Positions 35,798 through 49,776 of a DNA stretch of 64,000 bases are shown piece after piece. Source of the stretch: Owenia fusiformis (lineage: Eukaryota; Annelida; Polychaeta; Sabellida; Oweniidae); NCBI GenBank assembly GCA_903813345.2, contig CAIIXF020000011.1, positions 30,186,166 to 30,250,165 of the forward strand. The letters run 5' to 3'. Position numbers and translations under genes: made by a program. Position 1 is the stretch's first letter. Each line of letters opens with the position of its first letter. The notes beneath the pieces were generated by a model. It worked only from the letters and a program-made list of their open reading frames with translations. It searched no databases and was not told where the DNA came from.

Positions 35798-36053
35798 ATG
35801 GCAGACGGAAAAAGATTTAAAAGTCTGAATTCCGATGAAAAGAACGACATCTTGAGGGATGGGCATTAGATAAAACACCATTAAATCAACGGAAAAGTCG
35901 TAGGACATTTTCAAGTGTTATGTGGACGAAAAAGATATCGAAATAGACGTTAAATCTATCGATAAAATCGTTCTGGATGGAATTTTAGAGGATGATTTTT
36001 TTCTTGCGAACGAAGGATGGGGAATATTACAAGATTGCCAGTCTGTAAAGTAA
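35798..36053 (+). pseudogene. decayed first exon of a tyrosine-recombinase-like (Crypton/ZMYM-KCTD1-type) gene
   Basis: An ATG opens MADGKRFKSLNSDEKNDILRDG, then a TAG. Shifting frame by one, the similarity resumes as DIFKCYVDEKDIEIDV and then KSIDKIVLDGILEDDFFLAN, with another in-frame stop before it, ending near a gtaagc donor-like site. Starts of the form MAD-RF-(x)-EE-(x)-ILxDKDSxxT followed by F-x-x-YLxEK-x-ID are common for multi-copy recombinase-like genes in marine invertebrates. The frameshift and two stops show it is dead. No later exons were found. The family assignment comes from general familiarity only. Confidence 0.5.
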
Positions 36054-36081
36054 GCGAATGTCTAGCAACGATATAATAAAA

Positions 36082-36236
36082 CAAATATTTCATTCTATGT
36101 TCGGGCAATACCTGTTGCACTTTCAATGATTTTTGAAGCATGTATTTCCCTCGCCCTGCGGGCTGCGGGCAATACATGCTGCAAAAATCATTGAAAGATG
36201 AACAGGTATATTGCCCTCCATAGAATGAAATATTTG
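36082..36236. repeat. 155-bp near-continuous palindrome
   Basis: Arm 36082-36147 (caaatatttcattctatg...gcatgtattt) pairs with arm 36170-36236 (aatacatgctgcaaaaatca...gaaatatttg) with a few mismatches. The 22-nt centre is GC-rich and also self-complementary. Confidence 0.8.
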
Positions 36237-36555
36237 CTTAAAATATAATGTTAAACATGAATAAAATTATCAGTATTAGTTAGGCTGATTTTAAGTCCAT
36301 ATAGAAGTAAAAAGAAATATTCCTATTGATAGATGGCAGTTGTATAGTTAAGACCTTTACTATTATCACTTACATTTTTCCCACTTAAAAATCCCTGTTT
36401 TTGGCTCACATAATGAGCCAATGGAATTGCCCACTCTAGGGGTGAATACTGGTAATTTACATTATTGGTCCCCAGCTACTACTTGCTGGAAATTGCATTT
36501 CCAAATTAGATAATACATGTTTATGATGCAATAATATGTCAAGAAATATCTGTGC

Positions 36556-36765
36556 AGGCCCATAGCCAGGATTTGCCAAGGGGGGTTCAGATTTCAAAAA
36601 TGTTCAGGGGGGGTTCACATTTGACAGTTTTGGCCCAAGTATGGCAAAAATCACTTGAGAAGTGCTCAAAATGGTGAAAAACTGCATGATTTTGAAAGAA
36701 TTTTTGACCAGGGGGAGGGGTTCGCCAGAACCCTGCGAACCCCCCCCCCCCTGGCTGCGGGCCTG
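36556..36765 (+). mobile_element. CAGGCCCG-family MITE, copy 2
   Basis: Same orientation and content as the copy at 33775, with ends caggcccatagccagg and ctggctgcgggcctg. The flanks ctgtg and ccgtg are a possible diverged duplication. Confidence 0.75.
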
Positions 36766-39700
36766 CCGTGTCAATTAGTTTCTCAAGTTTTAGTTTCTCA
36801 GGCCACTCTATATATGCAACACACAAAATGAGATGAGCGAATCCTCTATGATCAATTTGTCATCTATTATACTTTTGAAATTTGATCTAATTTTGCAATT
36901 TGACCTGTATTTTAAAATCACCACCAAAAGATGTTGAGAACTATTAATATCATTTCTTCTCTTATACAAATCTGTATATATGAATCAAATTTATTTTGAT
37001 ATATCTAATTTAATGTATAGTTGTGAAATAAAATCTATTGGACCTTTGTTGAAATCATGGAATCATGGACACATATCTCAAGAAGTTCATTGATACCTAC
37101 TGTAATACAAGCAATGAATGAAACAAGGAGTACTCAGATTGAAAACAAATAATTCTTTATATATGAAACAATTCTTTACACCAAGCTAACCTGAAGTTTA
37201 ATTTGAGAGATCATTGGGTTTAACCTCATTGTATGCATATACCACTAAGTAGCTCTTGGAGAAAATTTAATATTTTGAGCCAGATAATATTGTTAAATGA
37301 GAATGATAAGTTCTGAAAAGAGTTTGAACACCTATGTTTTGTAATACGAAAATCCAATACATCCATATATTATACAAGCAACCCATTTTACATAAAAGTT
37401 ATTTGAAAAAATGTTCATAGAGTTTGTAATTTGAGAATGGGATTTCTAGAATTTTACTAGATGTGTTGACCATAACTGAAAAGCCATTGAAGTTCATTCA
37501 TTCTATCTTCTGGGTTTTCATTCATGATTTTTCTTTGCCGGCTTGTGGAAACATTGCGGCCTTCGCATGGCATCCTCTGATTGGTTAATTTGTGAAAAAG
37601 AAGTGAATTTGAATAATAGGGTAAATAAAGTCAACATTATTTATTTATTATCAACCAAGTTATTTTTATAACCTGTTTCTAGGTGAATATTAGGGGTAAC
37701 CTGTAAATGAAAGTTTCTGTATGGGTATAGGGGGTTGCCTGTGCTTGAAGTTTGTATCACTGATTTCTGTATTATAACTTGGGCTATACATACAATTTAT
37801 ATTATATTACATATTAATTACAAATCATTTATTTACTGAACAGTTTTAAAAGAATTTTAGTTTTGTAAAACATAGTTCGGCTGAAATAAATTTGTATTAA
37901 AGTCCTCATTCTTGGTTTTTGCATATGTAGATACAAAGCATCTTATTTTGAGAATGCTGTTGTAAAATATTATCTGGTGGGGAGAATTTGTATATTTTTG
38001 TCATGATATATCAAAATATAAGAAAAAAAAAATAAACTCATCAATTTTTATATATCATATATTTTGTCTGAAAAATTAGTATAATAAAACTCTAGGACAA
38101 TAGAATAGGAGAAATATTCCAGTTATGTTTATATTATTTTACACATTCATTCCATATTATTATATTTTTTCATTTAGATATGCACATCATGCATTTGAAT
38201 AGAAAAAAGTATTTCAAAAACATTTGTGTAAAATCTAACCAGAAAGACATCTACTGTACTATGCAAACATATAATGCACCTAGTAATGCCTAATATAAAA
38301 AAATTATACTGGAATACTAGAAAGATGCATAAAATTTCAGTTCATATTTAAAAAACACTGAAATCTTTATAAAACTTGTGAAATATTTTGAAAGTGGTGT
38401 TATACAAGGCACATGCCAGGCACACTTGTTGGATTAAAGTAGGGAAAAATATTTCAGTACTAGTATGTAATCTGACACACACAGGAAACATTGTTGTGAA
38501 AATTGTCTATTATGTCTTTATTTTCTTTGTAAAATATACCTTATGTAATAATTAGGTAAAGTGGTAACAGGAGGTTATGGTATGGAGGTTTTATATGAAT
38601 AAGAATGTAATTTGATGTTTTAAGCCTTGATTTAGAAATTCTGTACATGCAAGAAAGGATTTAATTTTTAGGACAGGTGCATTTTGGAGTATTATAAAGG
38701 AATAATGGGCAATGTATGATTTTCAAACTGTTTTTGACTTTTGTCCACCACACAATTTAAAAGATGGGCTTGAATGTTGAAATGGGGAATCACCAAATGG
38801 ACGTGTTCTTTACCTAATTTACTCTGCCCATGTATACTATTTGTAAGTCTATCGTAGAAGTAAGATGATAAATATATTCAAAATAATTAAAATAAATCAT
38901 ACATAATCAAGACATGTATTTCATTACATGCAGATATCCAATACTCAAAGTCATTCCATTTCTCCTTGGTTCACTGAGACCCACCTAAAAGATGAATGGA
39001 AGTCATGTTATTAAGCATGAAACAGAGAGAAAAATAGAGGAATGAACAAGAAAAAGAGTTAACACCAATGAAGTTAACACTCTCAACTGTAAAGAAATAC
39101 AAAAAAATAATCGACTTCATTCAAGTTTTAGAGAGAAATTGAGTAAAATTAGAGTGATGGGGTTATGTTGAGGAGTCATTTGGGAACCTACTTTGATGAT
39201 GTGGTAACTTACATTGTGTATTCAGAAAATTCATGAGTCTGTCAGACATTTATGTCCGGCCATCAATCCTGCCAGTAAGTTTCCAAAATGGGCCTGTGAA
39301 TTTGTCTTTGAGCAATAGCTGATATTCTTAATTCAATTTTAAAATGATAATGAATTTTATTTTTATGTGAGTTGTCAACATTTATAAGATAAATGATGAA
39401 AGGGTGGAATATTTAACAGATATGATGAGTGTCATGTCCATGTAATGTTCAGAATAGTTGCACAATGTGACAGTTGCACAATATAAAACTTGTACAATGT
39501 AACCTATCATTGCTTAGGGGAAAATATATTATCCAGTGCACCCAAGGAAAGATTCATTCAATGCAGTGGAATGTATCTTTAATTATAACCAATGAATGAA
39601 TGTCAGCCCAGTTGAAGTTAAACTTATTTAAGTTATTTATTCTTCTTTGTTGCTGGTGGTTCAATGAGTATGTGTATGTGTAATTGAAACAATGAATGAT

Positions 39701-40325
39701 CCATCCTTCATTATTATTTGAAAAAGAATTCATAGGTCTGCTTGAATCCATAGTTTATCACATATATTAATATGAGACACAATTTTAATATTTCAGTATT
39801 TATACAATGCAACACCAAGTCATAATGTTAAACCAGTGTATTCCTTTTGTCATATGAAACACCTTGTTGGATCTAGATGCTTCAATACCAATGCATCAAG
39901 AATTTAAATATTACAGTAGATTAAAAAATCTAAAAGGTTCAGTATTCCTCAAGCTACACCAATAATCTTTCATTAAGTCTCTGGATCCCCCATCTGAGGT
40001 GTAGGGGTCACATGTCCCTGCATTTCTGGATGGGGATTAAGGTAGAGGTCACTAGTACTTGAAGTAATTCCAAAGCAACAAGTTTTACAATTCAAGGAAC
40101 TCAACAAGTCCACATTGAAGGAACAGCATTCTTGTATATTGGAACATTTGCTGAAACAAAACACAGATGCCATTGTTATGGTTCATTAGTCTACATGGGA
40201 TCTGTGGACTAATTGTTTAATTGCCAATCCCTTGTGTTATTTTTTCCTAACAATCCATGTTTATTCCACTCTCTTTTCTTTAGAATTTGAATGAAGTGTA
40301 TTTTTGCATTTCAAGGTTTTATTAT
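36766..40325. other. 3.5-kb gene-free stretch
   Basis: AT-rich, no repeat arrays or convincing frames seen. Confidence 0.35.
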
Positions 40326-41920
40326 TATGTCACCACCAAAAGTGGTGACATATTGTTATAGTCTCCGTTTTTTTGCGACGGCGGTTGGCGGTTGGTGGTT
40401 GGCGTCCGGCGGTTGGCGTCCGGCGGTTGGCGTCTGTAACAATTTCTTACAACTTCCTATAACTTAACAAATACTGTTTAGACTGACTTCAATTTTTTTC
40501 TAAATCATCTACATGTTCTCAGAAGTTCAAATCTGACTTTAGATTTGACATTTGACCTTCAATGACCTTCTCAAGGTCAAAAAGGTCTTTTTTCAACTTG
40601 CTTCACATTGACTAAATTTTTTTTCAAAATCATCTACATGTTCTCAGAAATTCAAATCTGACTTTAGATTTGACATTTGACCTTCAAATCTGACTTTAGA
40701 TTTGACATTTGACCTTCAATGACCTTCTCAAGGTCAAAAAGGTCTGTTTTCAACTTGCTTCAAATTGACTAAATTTTTTTTTCAAAATCATCTACGTGTT
40801 CTCAGAAATTCAAATCTGACTTAAGATTTGACTTAAGATTTGACATTTGACCTTCAATGACCTTCTCAAGGTCAAAAAAGGTCAAAAAGGTCTGTTTTCA
40901 ACTTGCTTCAAATTGACTAAAACAAATTTTCAAAATCATCTACGTGTTCTCAGAAATTCAAATCTGACTTTAGATTTGACTTAAGATTTGACATTTGACC
41001 TTCAATGACCTTCTCAAAGTCAAAAAAGGTCAAAAAGGTCTTTTTTCAACTTGCTTCAAATTGACTAAATTTTTTTTTCAAAATCATCTACATGTTCTCA
41101 GAAATTCAAATCTGACTTTAGATTTGACATTTGACCTTCAATGACCTTCTCAAGGTCAAAAAAGGTCAAAAAGGTCTGTTTTCAACTTGCTTCAAATTGA
41201 CTAAATTTTTTTTTCAAAATCATCTACGTGTTCTCAGAAATTCAAATCTGACTTAAGATTTGACTTAAGATTTGACATTTGACCTTCAATGACCTTCTCA
41301 AGGTCAAAAAAGGTCAAAAAGGTCTGTTTTCAACTTGCTTCAAATTGACTAAAACAAATTTTCAAAATCATCTACGTGTTCTCAGAAATTCAAATCTGAC
41401 TTTAGATTTGACTTAAGATTTGACATTTGACCTTCAATGACCTTCTCAAAGTCAAAAAAGGTCAAAAAGGTCTTTTTTCAACTTGCTTCAAATTGACTAA
41501 ATTTTTTTTTCAAAATCATCTACATGTTCTCAGAAATTCAAATCTGACTTTAGATTTGACATTTGACCTTCAATGACCTTCTCAATGTCAAAAAAGGTCA
41601 AAAAGGTATTTTTTCATCTTGCTTCAAATTGACTTACTTTTTTTTCAAAATCATCTACATGTTCTCAGAAATTCAAATATGACTTTAGATTTGACTTTAG
41701 ATTTGACATTTGACCTTCTCAAGGTCAAAAAAGGTCAAAAAGGTCTGTTTTCAACTTGCTTCAAATTGACCAAATTTTTTTTTCAAAATCATCTACATCT
41801 TTTCAGAAGTTCAAATTTGAATTTACAAGTTCTCAGAAATTCAAATCTGACTTATATTAAGTTTGAACTCATAATATTGTGAGCAACTAGGTGGTGACAT
41901 TTTGTCATGTTAATGCCTTG
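40326..41920 (+). mobile_element. pearl-like element with 136/148-bp core repeats, copy 2
   Basis: Left hairpin end tatgtcaccaccaaaagtgg, a ggttggcgtccggcggttgg region, gtctgtaacaa, about ten core units of the same type as at 12581-14480, and right end ggtggtgacattttgtcatg...gccttg. Flanking bases ttatta / tattt agree with insertion at an A/T step without duplication. Confidence 0.85.
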
Positions 41921-42954
41921 TATTTGACTTTATTTTGGTTTGTTGCATTACTTGCTTCCTCTGTTGTTCCTCTTAATTCGCGTCTTAGATTGACCATTGT
42001 TGCATTTTATTCATGGGGAGCCTTCTGTACAGCCAATTTGGCATTGTTTTAATTGTAATTATCTCTGAAGTTAATTACTTCTCTTCCTTTCAGGCTTATA
42101 TGTGGGCTGTTCAAAAAAATGTAATTAAATTAGGACTTCAAAGAATTTTAGTGAAATCATTTGTAAAATTTTAATTTTTTAAACAAATGATGCTTGAAAT
42201 TGATATTACATTTGAAGGTTTGATACTGTTTTGTTTGAAACTGGTTACAGCTTAATCAGAGCAGAAAGTGGGAGTGGAGGTGGGGGGGGGGAGAATCCCC
42301 TTAGAATCCTTTTAGTTGGCTTGTCCAGATTACATTTACATTTTTTGTAGTCTCTCTATATCAATGATATTTGGAAAAAAAATTCTCCATGCTCAAAATT
42401 TTAGGGTTATTTCACTTTCATATTATCCATTTTTAATAACTGCAAACCAATTTCAAATTTTAATTTCAGTTTACCCCCTCCCTTCCAAAAGTGAAATTCT
42501 GATTATAATTCCCTTTATCATCTGATTTATTTGATATTCTACACCATAGAATAATCTATTACTCAATTCCTTTGTAGAATTCACCCATAGCATCTTTTGA
42601 AAGTTTCAATTAAGAATATTAGCACCTCCCATATTCAAATTGACCCATAGAATATCCTGGGGAATTATTCTTAGCCCGGGGTTTGTCTTTTATAGATATG
42701 TTGTAACAGCCTTGGTTCCTGATAGTTTACTATTCAATATTCATAGACATTCTTGAGACTAATTTAGAGGCCAGAGAAAGTTCAGTCTCAGGAATATAAA
42801 TGAATAAGTACATGTACATGAAGGGTCAGAGGTCAGGCAATTATAAATGTTTGTCCATTGTTATGACGCAAGCTAATGTATATGTTCACTTTTGTACTGC
42901 TCGTCCTCTAACTTTTCTCATGTTGAGCCAAAATATTTTTGATTAGATCTAATG

Positions 42955-43440
42955 TACATACAATCAAACTGAGAAACAAACAAACAAATGAACAAACAAT
43001 CGAGTAACCTAAAACAATCAAACAGCCAAGTGGGATTGAAAGCTCATGCAAACAAACAAGCAAACATACAAACAAATTAATAAACAACCAAGTAAACTAA
43101 AAAATAATGGAAGAAAAGTGAGATTGTAAGCTTATGCAATAAAACTTAGGAACAAACAAACTAGCAAAATTACATACAAACAAATGAACAAACAACCAAA
43201 TAAACTAAAAACAGTTAAACAAGCAAGCGAGATTGAAAGCTCATGCAATCAAACTTAGAAAACCAACAAACGAGAAAATATACAAACGAACTACCAAACA
43301 GTCAAACATGCAAGTCAAATTAAAAGATCATGCAATCAAACTTAGAATCAAACAAAGTAGCAAACACACATACCGACAAGTGGAGAAACAACCAAATAAG
43401 TCAAAAATCAATGAATCAAGTTATAAGCACAAGTAAAATA
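42955..43440. repeat. caaacaaa-rich low-complexity block
   Basis: Rich in caaacaaacaa words within a loose, longer repeat that includes gagattgaaagctcatgcaa (about 43035, 43120, 43230 and 43325). Confidence 0.7.
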
Positions 43441-44648
43441 TTTGAGGTGAATGTTTGTGTCCAGTTGATAACATAAAGTAATATGGCTGACCACAGGAAT
43501 GTGAAGGTGAACCACATGTTGAAGCATCCTACTGAGATATCACCAAAATATTACAATTTTGAACAAAATTAAACCCAATTTTCCGGAGATTGGCTTCACA
43601 CTTTATATACAAAATGGGTGGTTGGTCAGTGCGTTTCCTGTTCTCTGACCACAGTGGTTTTTGGCTTGATAAAGGGGAGGGGGGGGGGTGCTTCTTGGAT
43701 GGCTAAAATTGCTTTTCTTGCACTGTGCTTCATTTTCAATTTAATGTTGTTGATAAAAAAATATGTATAAATATGTACTTGCTTTTTAAGGAACATCAAA
43801 TAATAATGCACTTTTCGTACCTGTTTTTAAATTAGAAAAAATAGAATTTAACCTGGTTTATACATACACTGATATTTGACCTCCAGGCGTATGTATATAA
43901 AGAAGAATTATATTAAGTGGGGATTAAAGGTTTTTGAGGGTTGTAGAAAATGGATATGCCAAAAACTTTTCATATGATCTTATATAGTATAAATCAAATA
44001 TAAGTAAAAGGAAAGGGACAAAGGGGCACTTGCCGAAGCATTGTAAAAGATCTTAACATTTATGAAAAAACAAATACTTAAAGAAAGGCAATACTATTGA
44101 CCCTGTAAAAAACAAGCACAACATTTGACGAAACAATAGCCCCATCAGGTAACTTAACACACCTTTTTAGAATTAATGTTCAGTCAATATTTAAAAATCT
44201 TTGAAAATTCTTAACTGGTACAACTTATTCAAATGTTAGCCGCACACTTTTTGAATTTTTTTCACACTCTTACCTTAAGTGTTATTTTTTGTTGACATTC
44301 ACAATTCTCTACTGACAGCCATGTACTAAATGACTGAATTTTGTATTGTCATTCTGGACCCATTTAAAGCCCACAGCTCTTTCAGCAAAGCAAGAAATTC
44401 AGGATACTTTACCACTTTACCCCTCTTCAATTATAGAAGAAACAATCATGAATATGTTCATTTCGTATTGAGTCGAAGCTCATGCAATTTTTTGCATGTT
44501 TGACAAGTACAAGTTATCCTCAAAATATTAGAATAGCACTACTTTTTTATAATCAAAAGAATTATCAGTATCTTTCATATATATTAGAAGATATGTGAAG
44601 AACACATCGAAGGTTTCTACCCACCCCCACTCCCCCAGTGCCCCAAAA

Positions 44649-44852
44649 CACTGGCGGATTCAGGAGGGCCCATGGTTCTCCCATTGGATGGGCCCAGAAA
44701 AAGATTTTTTGGCCCCAAAATGTAGGGCCTCAATGAGTAGGCCTTTTTGGGAATTACATGGCTTTTTTAGGCCAAATGAACCAAAAATTAGGGGCCAAAA
44801 ATTTTGCATACAAGCGCGGAAATAATTTCTGATTTGAAATGCGCCCCCCTTG
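44649..44852. mobile_element. relative of the 24641 element
   Basis: Left end cactggcggattcaggaggg, then aagattttttggccccaaaa and aggggccaaaaattttgcat, and a C-rich right end near 44850. Only the left end is clearly matched. Confidence 0.5.
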
Positions 44853-47439
44853 CACCCTCACTTTTTGTAAGAAATTGAACAATGACAAAATGTGTATTAA
44901 GTGAACACATGTACATCCTCAAATTAAAATAACATTAAGTCCAAAAGGTAAAAAAAGTGAAGATGAGAATGTAGTCAACTAAGGATCAAAATTTGGAACT
45001 CTTTTGAAAAGGATATTTCTTGAAGTTTTCACCCCATGAAAAATTGAGAAAGACCTATTTATTAAAATGACCTATTTTTGAAATCGATGACCATTTGAAG
45101 GCCAATTTTTTAACCAATTAAACAGGTAAGTGAGTATCAAGCACATGATTCAGGTGTATGTATTAACAGGTAGACACTAAAGTAGTATAGGTTTGCTGCA
45201 CGTGCCAAACTGATTTTACCATATATAGAGGTACGTAAGGATAAATCGAGCTCTAACAAACAATTTCAAAATAGGGAACAAATTATATGTTCCTCTTATC
45301 GAAAATACATGCTGAAGGATATTTTTGTATTTTTCATTTTATTAAATGTATTCATTACCTTAGAATGTTGATTAAAAGAGGGATGTTCTGCGATGTATCT
45401 TATGTCATAAGCTTTGACTATAGGATGGCCTGGACAACTGAAAATCCATTTAAGGGTGATGGCCTTACCACCTTTTTAACAGACAAACAAATAGAAGAAA
45501 TAATATTCTAAAACAGTTTATGTTCTATTGTGTTCCTGCACTTAAGAAATGAAAAAAGCCAAATAAAGTATTGAAAAACTAATGTATGGTCTTATGTATA
45601 AATATGGTACTTTAGAAAAAGTCAATATTTACGAGTTAGATATTATTTATTTTTTTACATTAATTTGCCGAAAATTAGTAACATCAAGATATAATTTTAT
45701 TTTTGAATTTGATGACAAATATTTTATTTTGATGGCAATTTTCACAATAGAAGAAAAAATAGTTTACCTTTCTAAAAATAGAAACAAACATTTTTTATTA
45801 ATGCTAGTTTAGTATTAATGCTTTGAGGTAAAAGTGCATTTTCACAGTAGGTACTACTGCCAAGATTAAAGCGGCAAAAAAATAAACTTATTAAACTCAA
45901 TTAAACTTTACAGGTCAAAACGGCCAGTTTTATTTGACCGATTGTGAGAAGATTCAATATTTATGATAACTTAATCCAACTGGCCAAGAGAAACAAATGC
46001 ATGTATTTATAAGAAAGTGTTTGAATGAAAAATTCCTTTCAAATCCACACTGATTTTGTTTTATCCCTTGTGATATATATGAGTTTTCACCAGAATCTTC
46101 ATCAGGAAGATTTGTAAGATAAAGTTGGGTATATCACATACATTTAAAGATCCTTGTTATTTTTCAAACTCTATCGAACATTTTTTCTGCTGAGAAACAT
46201 TCAGTGTTGGTAGGTGTTCACTATAGAGAGGGTAATTTATACAGAAGTCAGTAGAGTATGTGCAGAGGAAGGATGTCTTCAATGGACAGGTGTTCACTAA
46301 GACAGGCTTTACTGTTTATTATTAGAGGGGAAAATGAAACTTTGTCCAATTTGGCGGAACGCTAAAACAGGGTACCTGGTTTGAGAACTGTCCTATAGAT
46401 GTCTCTCATCATAACAAAAATGAAATATTTTTTGTTTTTATTTTTAAGAGGTTCACTTTGACATTTTCACACAAATGAATTTCAGATCCAGAAAAATTAA
46501 ACATATAGAATTATCATTAACATGTTTGAATATTTGATTGGTGGCCAACCTAGGGTCACTTTTCCATTCATCTGTGATTTTATCATTAACTTTAGTAAAC
46601 TTTTCAGATTCTTATATGGGAAGTTGAGTGTGCAAGAATTTGGTAGAACTGTACATATTGACTTTTTAAATATTTGGTCTTAGAATGAAGCCTTTGTTTG
46701 TGTTTGAATTCCCTGTTTTAAAACATGGTTTACACAAAAACTATTGCTTTCCTGTTTGAGCGACTATTTACCAAGTAAGAATTCTGAAAAAAATAATTGA
46801 AGTTTACATGGTTAAGCTCTTTTAAGAGGTTCATTTTGTGGTTTAAGTGATTATGCAAAATGAGATAACATTATGGCGGTAAATACGTCTAGGCCAATCA
46901 GAGTTAAGATTGGATAACTACGTGAGGCAGGTGCTTCACGAGACTAGCACACTTACCATTCAGACACCTCCTATTATACTCTGTTATTGTACTCTGTTTA
47001 TTTTACTCTGTTTATTGTACTTTGTCTGTAGTGTCTGATCTTCTTGGAATTCAATAAAATAAAGGGTGTGTCAATGTGTGACCTTCATGTTTACTTTCTC
47101 TTTTTCTATTTCCTGCTGATGTGATAAGGCAAGGGATAAATGATACACATGGTCAGCAAAATCCTTTTTACCTTCAAATTGTTGAATGGTTATGCAGACA
47201 TAATAGAATGGTTTTGGATAATTCAAGAGACATATTACACTTGTGTGTTAATTCTATGATTTTTATCATAGCTAAAAGGTAGAATATTATTGCTAATTTG
47301 GTGATGGCCAGGCTGGCTAGTGGCGGGTGGGGGGGGGGGGGGGGTGATGACATCTCACTTGTCTTAGCAATTCCATACAAATTGCTATATGGATTGATTT
47401 GAAATTTTAAGACAGTGATGTTTGATTATAAGGTGTGAT

Positions 47440-47650
47440 TGTTCACTGTGTGTCTAGTTTTTGTATTTCCCAGCCACATTGTATGGCAGTATTGTCAGTG
47501 TAGGTGCATCTCTCTGTCCCTCCCTCTGTCTGTCTGTCCGTTTGTACGTATAATAGTTTCTCCAAAACCATTATACATTGTAGATATAACCTTCAAATTT
47601 CCATTTGTGTCCTTGATTTGAGTGCAAAGGGAATCTACTTTGCAATAAAA
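47440..47650 (+). mobile_element. decayed left part of a 49777-type element
   Basis: It holds ttgtatttcccagccacatt, the ctgtctgtctgtccgtttgt run and tttctccaaaaccattatac then atataaccttcaaatttcc. These match in order the left part of the 49777 element, but core and right end are absent. Confidence 0.5.
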
Positions 47651-48103
47651 ATTGACTAAATATTTGGGCCATTAATAATCCATAAGATGTTTTATACATC
47701 AGGTCCAGTTCATGTATTTCAAGTCATTTTAATGTTATTGGTGTTACATTATGGGTGTGTGTCTACATGTTATTAAATATGTTTATTGTTTTGTAAAATT
47801 GTAAGTAATCTGGATTTAAGATATCTCAAGAGTTCAATGACGTCTGTTTGATATAACAATAGACATATTGGTAATACTTGGAGGTTATGCAGCATTGATA
47901 TGGCATATCCCTGAGTTCTGCAAATAAAGGGAAACCTTGGTAGGCCCATTATTTAGGCAAGAAAAGGGAATATATCATGTTTTAGTTACATAACACATGT
48001 ATCATATACCTTATTCCCTTCCCATGGGCATAGTCAGGGGGGGGTGCAATGGGTTTTTTAAAATTTGTTGAAAAAAAGCATTAACAAATTATGAAATGCT
48101 TAA

Positions 48104-48935
48104 AGTCCCCGTCTAAAGTTTGAAAATATTTTTTTATCATTCATTTACTATTTGTCATGACTTAAAAAGTTATTCTAGAGATTTTTGAAAGAAAATTTTT
48201 TTTTGAAAAAAAAGTTGTGAGCATTTCATTTCTCAAATATTCAAATTTCCCGCCATTTTTCAAAAAGTTGAACTTTTTTAATCATCAAATATTTCTTAAT
48301 GCATTTCAAAAAAGATTATCTTTTTAACACCAATGCAAAGATTGATCAAAGGACACACTATTTCAATAATAAAATGCCATATTTGATGGGCCACTTTAAT
48401 GTTTTAGCATATCAAAAATATTTTGAAACATTAGTGATGTCACAAAGGTAACAAAAACTTTTTGAAAAAAATAGAATTTTTTTTTTCGATGTCAATCTTT
48501 TCTGAATATGCTAGACTTTAATAATATACCAATGTTGATTGTCTAACCAGGTTAAAGGGAAGAATATATTATGATTTAGATATCATTGTACCATTGGTTT
48601 CTATGAGAACTAGAATTTTTAAATGCATTTTTCTCGGAACCATTTTCATGCACTGATAAGTTCATTTCTCGCTTATTTATGAACCGATTTTCTTAATTTT
48701 TTCGGCAAAAAACATGCGAGGATAAATGCTATGCATTGGTATGAGTTTTGGCTAATTAAAAGATATGTGTGACCTCTTAAAGTTAGTTTTAAATAAATTC
48801 ACAAATTTTGGAACAAAAAGTCTCTCAAAAACCACTTTTTGAAATTTAAAAAAAAAAATTTCACATATCACATTTTGATAACATTGGGTAAGACTACAAT
48901 ATAAGCCAAAGTGGTTTAAACTTTAGATGGGGACT
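48104..48935. mobile_element. 832-bp TTAA-flanked non-autonomous element
   Basis: Ends agtccccgtctaaagttt and aaactttagatggggact are inverted with one mismatch, and TTAA lies directly outside both (48100-48103, 48936-48939). The interior is A/T-rich without a long frame. The ends differ from the 34523/60029 family, so this is a second TTAA-type family. Confidence 0.8.
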
Positions 48936-49776
48936 TTAAAATGCACCATGTACAACCTTCTGGAAGAAAGAGGTAGGTGTAGAATTGGTAGAAGTGCTAC
49001 ACTGTATGATAATTAAATGCATTACTTACCTACTTATGATGTTATTGTGATAGTGAGAAACCAGTTTTGTGTTCTTTTTATACAAGTTGAAACATGAATT
49101 CATACCAAAAATGTACCATGGGGTTTCTTTTTTGGTTAAAAAAGGAGGTGTGGGATTGCAATGTTCTTTTTATTATTAGGTTTACTGTAGCAGAGAAACA
49201 TTGCCAGCATATGCTTTTTGTGAAAGCCTTAGAAAATGTACCATTGGCTCTCATTGAAAACTTTTGAACCTTTCTCATTAGTTTTGTATCAAAAATGAAT
49301 TACCATTTGAAATCTGAAATTAAATAATAATTAATTTCATATTTTTGATTATATAATTCTGCATGCATTCTTGCTCTCGCCTCCTCCAATCTTTAACAAT
49401 TCAGTGGTTTTGTTTACAGCAATAAATCATTGTTACTAGGGTAACAACACAAGTAGTCCAGGTAGGAGTTACTTCTATGTAAGAATCAGGAAGTGGGAGG
49501 AATCTATTAATCGTCAAGAAATGCAGTTTGGGAAATGCATGCTGATTTACTCGAGCCACTCCAAGTTATGTGCAAATGCCCATTTTTCATATAATGCCCT
49601 CAGGTGATTTGGAAATAATGTATAACAATCAAAAACATAAATATCCTAGTTTAATATCAGTGAGAGATATCATGGGTCTTCTTTCTGTTGAAACCCCATG
49701 GAGATATGGAAGATAAGAAAGAAGAAGATATTATTGGTCATGATGGGGAATCAATATGCAACCAAAAAGTCATTTT

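Larger units (their letters stand above)
41921..48103. other. 6-kb gene-free stretch with simple repeats
   Basis: Contains the low-complexity block at 42955-43440, the MITE at 44649-44852, poly-G tracts near 42280, 43680 and 47330, and a decayed pearl-like end near 47440. No gene seen. Confidence 0.35.
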
